64,000 nt of DNA from Mycolicibacterium cosmeticum (lineage in GTDB: Bacteria; Actinomycetota; Actinomycetes; Mycobacteriales; Mycobacteriaceae), in assembly GCA_016197365.1 (NCBI GenBank), contig JACPVS010000019.1:124001-188000 (forward strand), read 5' to 3'. Position numbers and translations under genes: made by a program. Below the pieces are notes generated by a model that made no database searches, was not told the origin of the DNA, and saw nothing but the letters and a program-made list of their open reading frames with translations. Positions 43,001 to 50,551 of this stretch are shown here, one piece after another. Within the stretch, counting starts at the first letter, position 1; the number at the start of each line of letters is the position of its first letter.

Positions 43001-44722
43001 TCAAGGCTTCACGTCGTAGACGGGCACATCGTCCTGCCAGGGCTGGCGAACCACCATGTCGGCAACCTTCACGTAGCCGGATTCGAACTGTCCGGTGGCG
43101 GCGTCGACGAGACGGTACTGCTGGGTCTGGCGGTGGATGGGCTGCGCATCGAGCATGACGATGCGCACCTCGCCGGGCTCGAAGTGGCAACGCGCCTGCA
43201 GCGCGGCCACCAGTTGTTCGTTGCTCATGTGCCCGTCACCGAAGTTCCAGCCGATGGCGGTGCTGACGATGCGTTCGCCGTCGGTCAGGGTGTAGTCGTC
43301 CTCGTTGTGTCCGGCCATGGCGCGGTGCGCCAGGGTGAACAGCGCTCGGCCGTGAGTGTTGAAGGAGCGGAAGGCATATCCCATGTAGAGCGGGATCTGC
43401 GCGGCCTCCTTGCTGCCGTAGAACCGCTCCAACTGGGCGGCGGGCATGCTGGCGATGGCGACGACGCCCTTCGCGATCTTCTCGTCGGCCGAGGGTTTGA
43501 TGCACCACAGCGAGGTGTCCCAGTTACCGGCGTAGTACCGCATGCCCGGCAGGAACGAGACCTTGCGCGGGAACATGTTGCCCACCGCCACGGTGCCGGC
43601 GACCACCGCGAAAAGGATGATGGGCCATGGGCTTTGCAGGTCGGTAAGCCCGACGCCGGCCTGCCCGACGAACAGGGTGAACACCGAGAACATCATGAAG
43701 ACGTTCCACTCCAGCGGTACGCCCATGGGGATCGAGCTCAAGATGCCGAAATGGAAGCACAGCATGATGAATGCTGCGATGTAGGTGGGCCAGCCGCCGT
43801 GGGAGAAGAACAGCACCAGCGGGACCAGTCCTTCGATGGCGGTGGAGAAGTGCCCGATGAAGCGCGACGGCGGGCCGGGGCGCAGGTCGTCGGGGAAGTG
43901 CTCGAAGAACTTTCGTTTGATCGCCGGTGACCGGAAGACCGGATTGTTGCTCATCATCGTGGAGATGACGAACGGGAAATGCTTGTTGAGTTTGGAGGTG
44001 GCCGCACCCATCCAGATGACCAGGCACACCAGCTTGGCGGCGATCACGATGTCAGCCCCGGCGAACAGGAAGCAGACCGCCAGCGAGCAGTACACCTCGC
44101 CGCGGGCGGCCAGGAAGATCACCTTGTCGCGCAGCCCGGCCAGCGCGAGCAGTCCGACAATCGCCGCCGTCTGCCAGACCGGCAGCACCCCGACGGTGGA
44201 GCCGAGTTCGGGGATGGGCCCGGTGCCATCAGAGAAGATGGCGATCAGCAGAACGACCAGTAGCGCGCCGTAGAGCGCCACGTCCACTGGCGTGCGGGTG
44301 TCCCCGGCGGTCAACGGGATGCGCCCGGGCCACGGTGGCAACCGAATCGTCTTGGGCCGCAACCAGTACAGGATGGATCCCAGTGGCGGGAAGAACCTGT
44401 TGTTCAGCGGGCCGAAACCGCAACCGAGGCCGACGACATCGAACAGCATCGTGTAGAAGACGATCTTCTGATACACGATGGGCTCGGCGTACCACTGCGC
44501 GACATCGGTGAAGCCGTCGACACCTCGGGTACTCAGCACCACCAGCCAGCCACCGAGGATGTAAGCCAGGATCTTGACGACGTAGAACAGGTGCAGCGCG
44601 ACGGGTGTGCCGAAGCCGACCTCGGCCCAGTGCCGGGCCATCGGCCGGATCTTCTCCGCCCGGGTGCCCTTGCTCCACTGCTCGAAGTCGATCTGGGGCG
44701 TTTCCTGTTTCAAAAAACCCAT
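43001..44722 (-). CDS. DUF3556 multi-pass membrane protein
   Basis: 573 aa with about ten hydrophobic segments; it matches the mycobacterial DUF3556 family (start MGFLKQETPQIDFEQWSKG, then long membrane stretches such as VVLSTRGVDGFTDVAQWY and FGPLNNRFFPPLGSILYWL). The C-terminal third is soluble and contains GNWDTSLWCIK and ALHR-type segments without known catalytic motifs. Members occur as single genes or beside lipid genes in mycolic-acid bacteria; their function is unknown. The M20 gene follows 14 bp downstream on the same strand, so co-transcription is possible. Confidence 0.85.
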   Translation of the reverse strand: MGFLKQETPQIDFEQWSKGTRAEKIRPMARHWAEVGFGTPVALHLFYVVKILAYILGGWLVVLSTRGVDGFTDVAQWYAEPIVYQKIVFYTMLFDVVGLGCGFGPLNNRFFPPLGSILYWLRPKTIRLPPWPGRIPLTAGDTRTPVDVALYGALLVVLLIAIFSDGTGPIPELGSTVGVLPVWQTAAIVGLLALAGLRDKVIFLAARGEVYCSLAVCFLFAGADIVIAAKLVCLVIWMGAATSKLNKHFPFVISTMMSNNPVFRSPAIKRKFFEHFPDDLRPGPPSRFIGHFSTAIEGLVPLVLFFSHGGWPTYIAAFIMLCFHFGILSSIPMGVPLEWNVFMMFSVFTLFVGQAGVGLTDLQSPWPIILFAVVAGTVAVGNMFPRKVSFLPGMRYYAGNWDTSLWCIKPSADEKIAKGVVAIASMPAAQLERFYGSKEAAQIPLYMGYAFRSFNTHGRALFTLAHRAMAGHNEDDYTLTDGERIVSTAIGWNFGDGHMSNEQLVAALQARCHFEPGEVRIVMLDAQPIHRQTQQYRLVDAATGQFESGYVKVADMVVRQPWQDDVPVYDVKP

Positions 44723-44787
44723 GCCGGTCAGACTAGAACGTGTTCTAAACCGAGGGAATCACTTCGCCGGGAACGGTGCCCCCCAGA

Positions 44788-45516
44788 TCAGGCACGGAGC
44801 ATCGGTGGATGCAGTAATTGCAGGTCACCGCGCCGGTACAGAGCTGCGGGTCGCCCACCGTCGCGCCCGGTGGTTGCACCGGTCGGCAACAAGAAGCCTT
44901 CCGCCCCGGTGACCTTGCGGTGAAAGTTCCTGCTGTCCAGCGTTGCGCCCCACACGATTTCATAGACGCGACGCAGCTCGGCGACGGTGAACTCATCGGG
45001 GCAGAAGGTGGTGGCCAGCGGGGTGTACTCGAACTTGGCCCGGGCCCGTTCCAGTCCGTCGGCAAGAATCCGGCCGTGGTCGAAGGCCAGCGGGGCGGCC
45101 AGTAAATCGTCCACGGGCGCCCATCGGGCGCCCGCCGCGTCTCCGCCCGCCACGGGCAACGGTAGGTCGGGCGCGAGGCCCAGGTAGGCGACCGTGATGA
45201 CGCGCATGCGTGGGTCACGTTGCGGCGCACCGTAGGTCGCGAGCTGCTCCAGGTGCAGCCGGGAGCAACCGATCCCCGTTTCCTCGACGAGTTCGCGGGT
45301 GGCCGCTGCATCCAGGTCCTCACCCGGGCGCACGAACCCGCCGGGCAGCGCCCACTGGCCGGCATACGGCGCCTCGCCGCGCCGGATGACCAGCACGCAC
45401 AGGATGTCGTCGCGGATGGTCAGCGTGACCAGGTCCACGGTCACCGCGACGGCCGGATAGTTCTGCGAGTCGTACGCCACGGCGCCACGGTAATCGTCAT
45501 ATTGACGAAAAGCCAT
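44788..45516 (-). CDS. NUDIX hydrolase-winged helix protein (NrtR-like regulator)
   Basis: 242 aa from ATG 45516. The Nudix box (GX5EX7REUXEEXGU) is complete at residues 60-82, starting GFVRPGE and ending EETGI, so hydrolase chemistry may be kept. Residues about 150-232 form a winged-helix domain (FCPDEFTVAELRRVYEIVWG, then RNFHRKVTGAEGFLLPTG). This Nudix plus winged-helix layout is that of NrtR, a regulator of NAD metabolism that binds ADP-ribose or related ligands. It is divergent from an SPFH gene that is coupled to an NAD-kinase-like gene, and two inverted repeats lie in the shared control region, so autoregulation is likely. Confidence 0.85.
   Translation of the reverse strand: MAFRQYDDYRGAVAYDSQNYPAVAVTVDLVTLTIRDDILCVLVIRRGEAPYAGQWALPGGFVRPGEDLDAAATRELVEETGIGCSRLHLEQLATYGAPQRDPRMRVITVAYLGLAPDLPLPVAGGDAAGARWAPVDDLLAAPLAFDHGRILADGLERARAKFEYTPLATTFCPDEFTVAELRRVYEIVWGATLDSRNFHRKVTGAEGFLLPTGATTGRDGGRPAALYRRGDLQLLHPPMLRA
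45494..45508. promoter_or_regulatory. NrtR-type operator copy 1
   Basis: TCGTC-ATATT-GACGA, perfect 5-bp arms. It overlaps codons 3-8 of the NUDIX gene and a plausible -35 box (TTGACG, 45502-45507) for the SPFH gene. It shares arms with copy 2 at 45525-45545, centres 34 bp apart. Confidence 0.6.
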
Positions 45517-45531
45517 ACCTCGGCTTATCGT
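45502..45531 (+). promoter_or_regulatory. Predicted SigA-type promoter of the SPFH-NADK operon
   Basis: TTGACG (45502-45507) and TATCGT (45526-45531) fit -35 and -10 boxes with an 18-bp spacer. Both lie inside the two operator copies, the arrangement of a repressed promoter. Confidence 0.5.
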
Positions 45532-45545
45532 CGCGTTGACGATAA
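45525..45545. promoter_or_regulatory. NrtR-type operator copy 2
   Basis: TTATCGTC-GCGTT-GACGATAA, perfect 8-bp arms with a 5-bp spacer. It covers the predicted -10 box and ends just before the ribosome binding site of the SPFH gene. The core TCGTC-N5-GACGA is the same as in copy 1. Confidence 0.65.
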
Positions 45546-45559
45546 AGGAGGTGGCCACC

Positions 45560-46558
45560 ATGGCCGTCATCACCCGTTACCCACTGATCCGTCACCTGCG
45601 GGTGGCGCCGACCGCGCACATCCGGGCGCTGCGCCGCGGGAAGGTGGTGCGCGACGGAGCCGGGCTGGCGTTCTGGTTCCGCCCGCTGACCGCCGCGATG
45701 TCGGAGGTCCCACTCGACGATCGAGAGCTGCCCCTGCTGTTCCACGCCCGCACCGCCGACTTCCAGGACGTCACGGTGCAGGCCACGGTGACCTACCGCG
45801 TGGTCGACCCGGCGCTGGCCGCCCAGCGCATCGACTTCGCCATCGACACCGATACCGGCCGCTGGCGTGGGACCCCACTGGAACAGGTGGCCGCGCTGCT
45901 CACCGAATCCGCTCAACAGCACGGCCTGGACCTGCTCGCCCGCACCACCTTGACCGTCGCCCTGATCGACGGGATCAGTGCGGTGCGTGAACGGATGAGC
46001 ACCGGGTTGGCGGCCGACACCCGGCTGACCGAAACCGGGATCGAGGTGATCGGCGTTCGGGTGGTGGCGATGCGGCCCGAACCGGACGTCGAACGCGCGC
46101 TGCAGACACCGACCCGCGAACAGGTGCAGCAGGACGCCGACAAGGCGACGTTCGAGAGACGCGCCCTGGCAGTCGAACGCGAACGCGCCATCGGCGAGAA
46201 CGAGCTGCAGACCAAGATCGAACTGGCCCGGCGCGAAGAGGAATTGGTGGCCCAGAACGGCGCCAACGATCGGCTCAAGACCCAGGAATCGTGGGCGGCC
46301 GACGCGATCGCCACCGAGGCGAAGGCACACCGCGAAGTGGCGCTGGCCGAGGCCAAGGCGCAAGCCGCCCGCCTGGTCGGCGAGGCCGAGGCCGCCGCCG
46401 AAGCGGCGCGACTGGCCGCTTACCGCGACCTGAGCGAGGCGACGCTGTTGGGCCTGGCGCTCAAGGAGCTGGCGGTGAATCTGCCGAAGATCGAGCACCT
46501 GGTGCTGACCCCGGATCTGCTGGCTCCTGTGCTGGCCCGGTTGGGAGCCGGGCAATGA
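45560..46558 (+). CDS. SPFH/Band-7 domain protein
   Basis: 332 aa from ATG 45560, preceded by AAAGGAGGT, one of the strongest ribosome binding sites in the window. Residues about 10-180 form an SPFH domain (FHARTADFQDVTVQATVTYRV and RERMSTGLAADTRLTETGIE). Residues about 183-290 are a Glu/Ala/Arg-rich coiled coil with YxAEAKAQAARLVGEAEAAA-like repeats, as in flotillin/prohibitin tails. No N-terminal membrane helix is present, so membrane association would be peripheral. SPFH proteins oligomerise and scaffold membrane enzymes. The stop overlaps the NAD-kinase-like gene start by ATGA, indicating that the two are made together. Confidence 0.87.
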   Translation: MAVITRYPLIRHLRVAPTAHIRALRRGKVVRDGAGLAFWFRPLTAAMSEVPLDDRELPLLFHARTADFQDVTVQATVTYRVVDPALAAQRIDFAIDTDTGRWRGTPLEQVAALLTESAQQHGLDLLARTTLTVALIDGISAVRERMSTGLAADTRLTETGIEVIGVRVVAMRPEPDVERALQTPTREQVQQDADKATFERRALAVERERAIGENELQTKIELARREEELVAQNGANDRLKTQESWAADAIATEAKAHREVALAEAKAQAARLVGEAEAAAEAARLAAYRDLSEATLLGLALKELAVNLPKIEHLVLTPDLLAPVLARLGAGQ

Positions 46559-47448
46559 CCAGTCTCGCGCCGCGGGTGGTGGTCGTGCACCGGCGCACCG
46601 AACTCGACGATGCGTTGGCCCGGCACGGCACCCACGGCCAGGCGGCCTTCTTCCTACGCAGCAGGGGCCGTGATATCGATGAGCTCGAAACCCGGCACGC
46701 CCGAACCCAATCCGCGCTCACCGCTGTCGCCGCCGGGATCCCGGTGGATTGGCGACGTGGCCGGGTGGAGCGGGCCGACCTGTCCCGCTTCCTTTTCGAA
46801 CCCGCCGACGTGGTGGTCGTCGTCGGGCAGGACGGACTGGTCGCCAATGTCGCCAAATATCTTGACGGACAACCCGTGATCGGCGTGGACCCTGAGCCCG
46901 GACGCAATGCCGGGGTCCTGGTGACGCACTCCCCCGACGCCGCCGGCCCGCTGATGCGCGCCGCGGTACACGGGGATGCCGAGGTACAACTGCGGGCGAT
47001 GGTGCAAGCCGGCACCGACGACGGGCAACGGCTGATGGCGGTCAACGAGATCTTCGTCGGGCATGCCAGCCACCAGACCGCCCGCTACACACTGAATCTC
47101 CCGGACGGGCACACCGAACGGCAGGCCTCGTCGGGCCTGATCGTCTCCACCGGTACCGGCGCGAGCGGCTGGTGCCGGTCGGTCTGGCAAGGCCGACACA
47201 GTGCGTTACCGCTACCCGGCCCGACCGATCCACGGCTGGTGTGGTTCGTGAGGGAGGCCTGGCCGTCACCGGCGACCGGCACCGCGCTGGTCGAAGGCGC
47301 CCTGACCGCCGCCGAACTGACCATCGATGTAGAGTCCGACCGCTTGGTCGCATTCGGCGACGGTATCGAAGCCGACACGCTGACGTTGTCCTGGGGCCAA
47401 CGGGTTTCGGTGCGACTGGCCGAGCAGCGGCTGCGGTTGGTGCGTTAG
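46555..47448 (+). CDS. Divergent NAD-kinase-like protein
   Basis: 297 aa from ATG 46555. The ATP-NAD kinase family order is kept but altered: GQDGLVANV at 91-99 in place of GGDGTxL, NEIFVGH at about 164-170 for the NE/D motif, GLIVSTGTGASGW at 194-206 for the GLIVATPTGSTAY-type loop, and FGDGIEADTL at about 267-276 for the late DGQ region. The catalytic-loop Asp93 is present. NAD kinases phosphorylate NAD to NADP. The changes in the NAD-binding motifs suggest altered specificity or a sensory role. It is coupled to the SPFH gene and lies opposite an NrtR-like regulator, supporting a nicotinamide-nucleotide function. Confidence 0.75.
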   Translation: MTSLAPRVVVVHRRTELDDALARHGTHGQAAFFLRSRGRDIDELETRHARTQSALTAVAAGIPVDWRRGRVERADLSRFLFEPADVVVVVGQDGLVANVAKYLDGQPVIGVDPEPGRNAGVLVTHSPDAAGPLMRAAVHGDAEVQLRAMVQAGTDDGQRLMAVNEIFVGHASHQTARYTLNLPDGHTERQASSGLIVSTGTGASGWCRSVWQGRHSALPLPGPTDPRLVWFVREAWPSPATGTALVEGALTAAELTIDVESDRLVAFGDGIEADTLTLSWGQRVSVRLAEQRLRLVR

Positions 47449-49778
47449 CTGCGGACGACGATCTTCGCGCTGCCGACACCGTCCTCGGCCGGATCGACAA
47501 CGGCCGTGTACCGCCCGCCGATCGGCAGATTCACCGGATCGGTGCTACCGCTACCGCCCACCACGCATCCTCGCGATATGACATCCCCGCTCGGGTTTCG
47601 CAGTTCCAGGATGCCGCATTGGCCCGGCAGCGTGGAATCGGTCGCCTCCACCGTGACCTCTTGTCCCGCAGCGCCGTCGAAGGTGAGCCGGCTCGTTGCC
47701 CCGGGTTGGCCGATCGTCGCGGTCGCCGGGGACCCGTTGATGCGCACCACGCCCGTTTGGTCCACGGCGGTGTTCAGACGCAGTTGAACAGTTCCGGTAT
47801 CGCGGCCGGCGGGGTCGAAGACGATGCGGTATTCACCGTCGGTAGGGAGCTCGATGCCGTCGAGAAAGCCGTTGCCCTGGGCCGTGCAGCCGGTCTCGAT
47901 GCGCGTTCCGTCCGGGCCGAACAACTGAAGGGCCGCACACTGATCGGGCACCGTGGAATCTGATGCCGTGACGAACACCTTCTGTCCGGCGCTACCACGA
48001 AAGTTGCTGCTGCTCAGGGCACCCGGTGACATGATCGTTGCCGTGACCGCCGGGCCACCGGCCTCGATATCCAGTGCTTGGTCGGTGCTCACGTAGGTCC
48101 GCAGCTCGGTTCGGCCGGTATCTGAGCCCACCGGCGCCACCACGATCGCGTACTCACCCGAGGTGGGGAGCACGGTGCCGTCGATGTAGCCCGTTCCGCC
48201 GTTCAGGCAGCCGGTGTTGAGTTTCACACCGTCCGGGCCCACCAATTGCAGCACGCCACACTGGTCGGGCAGCGTGCTGCGGACAGCATCGACGAACAAC
48301 CGCTGGCCGGCGTTGCCCTGGACGGTGGTCCGTGCGGGCGCGCCACCGCTGTCCAGGGCCACACTGCCTGCCGCAGATACCCTCTGGGCTACCGCAGCGT
48401 CGGTGGCGAATACCGACTGACCGGTCAAGGCGACGTCGATGGTGCAGCCGTCCAGTACCGCGGGGTCGGTGACGCCCGCGCGGCGGCAGATCAGTTCGGC
48501 GGACTTTCGGTAGGGCAGGTTGGCCGCGACGATCGGCCGCTCCGGCAGGCTGCGATCGGTGAAAGTCTGCGTGCTCTGACCGGGCTGGTAGTCGAACAGC
48601 GACTCTTGTGCACCGATCCGCCAGCTGTCGGCGAAGCGCGGATACAGGTCATCGAAGCCGCTGCCGCCCAACGGTTTTCCATCACTGAGGGCGAGGTCGT
48701 CGCCGTCGTCGTCGTTGAAGTTCCCCAGCAGCCCGCTGGTCTTTCCGCGGTGCGACTCGGCAAGCCCGACAATCAGGCTCAGCCCCCACCGACCGATGGG
48801 GCGCACCTCCAACGTCGACCCGTCCGGCCAGTCCACCCGGACCGCATCGTCGTCGGTACCCACGACTCCCCGGTGCGACAACGTGAGTCCCGCGGCCGGC
48901 ACCTGCACTGCCTTCGCGTTGACGTGCACTTCCATGGTGCCGTCGACCAGATACACGCCCACGCGGTCACCGGCCACCTCGGCAGCGACGGCGGTGTTCA
49001 GGGTGACGTCGCGCGAACCGGGAAACGCAGTCTGGCGAGCCTGGATTCGCAGACCGGACACCTGCGAGCGCACGAGGGTGAACTCACCGGCCGCCATCTG
49101 GTCGTAGCGGAACCCGTCGAAGGTGGTCAGGTGTGGATCGCCGTTGCTGCCCGCGCAGGGGGCGCCCACCGCAACAACCGAACAGCCGGAGTTCGGCGGC
49201 CGCTCCTTTGGCTTCTCCTTTTCGCACGGGGCATTGTTCGGCGGCAGCGGACTCAAGGCATATTGGGTGCGTGGCGGCAGACCGACAGCGCGACGGTACT
49301 GGTTCTCGGCGTAGGTGGCGTTGACCTCGCTGGCGGCAATGCGCGTGTCCTGCTGCACACCATCGGCGCCGGTGTAGAAACACTTGGCCCGGGGAGTCTC
49401 GCCGTTGTTGTAGTCGAGCAGGTGCTTTCCTTCGTGCACGAGGGCGGCGCACTTTTCGGCATTCACCCCCTTCTCGAGCTCCGCGGTCTCGGATGGGTCC
49501 CAGTACAGCTTCCCGCCGCTGCCCGCGCCGATGAGAACCGCGGTCGGATCCGTCGGCAGAACCTGATCACCTCCGCCGGTGAGGATCTTGTTGTCCTTGC
49601 CGTTGCGTTGGATATCGTTGACGATCTTTATCCCCGCAGCATCGATTTTCGCCGCACATGCCGCGAAGTCGGCTTGAAGGGCCGGTGCGACATCGACCTT
49701 CGCTCCGGCGGTCGCTTGGCCGACCAACAGCATCGCCGCAGCAAGAACGACGGGGAGCACCGCGCGCAGGACTCTCAT
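47445..49778 (-). CDS. Large secreted protein with HExxH site, VWD domain and triplicate repeat
   Basis: 777 aa from ATG 49778. Signal peptide at 1-26. An N-terminal domain has LVHEGKHLLD, an HExxH zinc-protease-like motif (His115, Glu116, His119), with Glu151 in AASEVNATYAEN as a possible third ligand. A von Willebrand D domain starts with NGDPHLTTFDGFRYD (about 212-226) and includes GLLGNFNDDDGDD. Three homologous repeats of about 100 residues close the protein (about 470-565, 570-668, 674-777), each with a D/V-x-S-T-x-P-x-Q-C core and GEY/GRY near its end. It is likely a cell-surface or secreted hydrolase or adhesin. It overlaps the lipoprotein gene by ATGA. Confidence 0.83.
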   Translation of the reverse strand: MRVLRAVLPVVLAAAMLLVGQATAGAKVDVAPALQADFAACAAKIDAAGIKIVNDIQRNGKDNKILTGGGDQVLPTDPTAVLIGAGSGGKLYWDPSETAELEKGVNAEKCAALVHEGKHLLDYNNGETPRAKCFYTGADGVQQDTRIAASEVNATYAENQYRRAVGLPPRTQYALSPLPPNNAPCEKEKPKERPPNSGCSVVAVGAPCAGSNGDPHLTTFDGFRYDQMAAGEFTLVRSQVSGLRIQARQTAFPGSRDVTLNTAVAAEVAGDRVGVYLVDGTMEVHVNAKAVQVPAAGLTLSHRGVVGTDDDAVRVDWPDGSTLEVRPIGRWGLSLIVGLAESHRGKTSGLLGNFNDDDGDDLALSDGKPLGGSGFDDLYPRFADSWRIGAQESLFDYQPGQSTQTFTDRSLPERPIVAANLPYRKSAELICRRAGVTDPAVLDGCTIDVALTGQSVFATDAAVAQRVSAAGSVALDSGGAPARTTVQGNAGQRLFVDAVRSTLPDQCGVLQLVGPDGVKLNTGCLNGGTGYIDGTVLPTSGEYAIVVAPVGSDTGRTELRTYVSTDQALDIEAGGPAVTATIMSPGALSSSNFRGSAGQKVFVTASDSTVPDQCAALQLFGPDGTRIETGCTAQGNGFLDGIELPTDGEYRIVFDPAGRDTGTVQLRLNTAVDQTGVVRINGSPATATIGQPGATSRLTFDGAAGQEVTVEATDSTLPGQCGILELRNPSGDVISRGCVVGGSGSTDPVNLPIGGRYTAVVDPAEDGVGSAKIVVRS

Positions 49779-50344
49779 GACGACGCCACGGTGAAGTTGA
49801 CGGTGGCGCTCGCCCCGCCGGCCTGGCAGGGGTCGGCCGGCACCTTGGGCAACGGCGGCCGGAGGTAGGCGAGGGTCAAGGCGTACCGACCGGGCGCAGC
49901 CACGGGCCACAGACTGACCTCGGCGCCGCCGCCGGCATCGCCGGAATAGGTGTTCAAAGTGCCGTCCTCACTTGCGAAATCGAACCGGACGGTCTTGCCG
50001 GGTTCGACGTCCACCAAGGTGGCGGCCACCGCCGACTCGAACCCGTTGATGAAGCTGGCTTCGGTCATCTGCGGCGCCACCGGACTGCCGTCCCGGGTCA
50101 GTTCGAGCACGCTGATGCCACCCATGGCCGACCTGGTGAGGCGACAGGTTTGACTCCAGGTGTTGGTGAGCGTCACCGTCAGCCGTACGGATTCCCCTGC
50201 GGCATAACTGGGTTGGCTGGCCTGCACCGCGACCGCGGCGGCCCCGTTGCCCGCGGGGGCGCGCTCCTCGGCCTTCGTGCAGCCGGCGGCGGTCAGCAGC
50301 GCCGCGCAGCCCAGCGCGGTCGCCACAATTATTCTCAGGGGCAC
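49775..50344 (-). CDS. Putative lipoprotein with beta-sandwich domain
   Basis: 189 aa. Signal peptide with lipobox LLTAAGC, so Cys22 should be lipid-modified and the protein anchored in the membrane facing out. The mature part has an Ig-like, beta-rich pattern (SYAAGESVRLTVTLTNTWSQTCRLTRS, then PVAAPGRYALTLAYLRPP) and two cysteines that may pair. The stop overlaps the start of the large HExxH/VWD protein, so the two are made together. It may anchor, inhibit or present that protein; I know of no described function. Confidence 0.82.
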   Translation of the reverse strand: MPLRIIVATALGCAALLTAAGCTKAEERAPAGNGAAAVAVQASQPSYAAGESVRLTVTLTNTWSQTCRLTRSAMGGISVLELTRDGSPVAPQMTEASFINGFESAVAATLVDVEPGKTVRFDFASEDGTLNTYSGDAGGGAEVSLWPVAAPGRYALTLAYLRPPLPKVPADPCQAGGASATVNFTVASS

Positions 50345-50391
50345 GTGGTGAATCTTCGTCCGCAGGCGGCGCGGCCCGCACGCGTAGTCGA

Positions 50392-50547
50392 CTACCTGGC
50401 TTCCCCGTCGAACCTCAGGTCGTAGGCATACCCCTTATCGCCTTTGGCGCTGGCCCACAGCCCTTCTGGCGGAAGGACGCCGAATCCCGGATCATCGCGG
50501 CGGACGAATTCGTAGGTAAGCCCGTCGGCCCGCCGCACGAACCGCAT
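50392..50547 (-). CDS. 51-aa small protein after the FAAL gene
   Basis: ATG 50547 to stop 50392, with AGGA upstream and only 4 bp after the acyl-AMP ligase stop. The sequence MRFVRRADGLTYEFVRRDD, followed by a glycine- and acid-rich tail, shows no membrane segment. Its position and ribosome binding site suggest a small protein translated with the FAAL. I do not recognise the family; chance is possible in high-GC DNA. Confidence 0.5.
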   Translation of the reverse strand: MRFVRRADGLTYEFVRRDDPGFGVLPPEGLWASAKGDKGYAYDLRFDGEAR

Positions 50548-50551
50548 GGTC

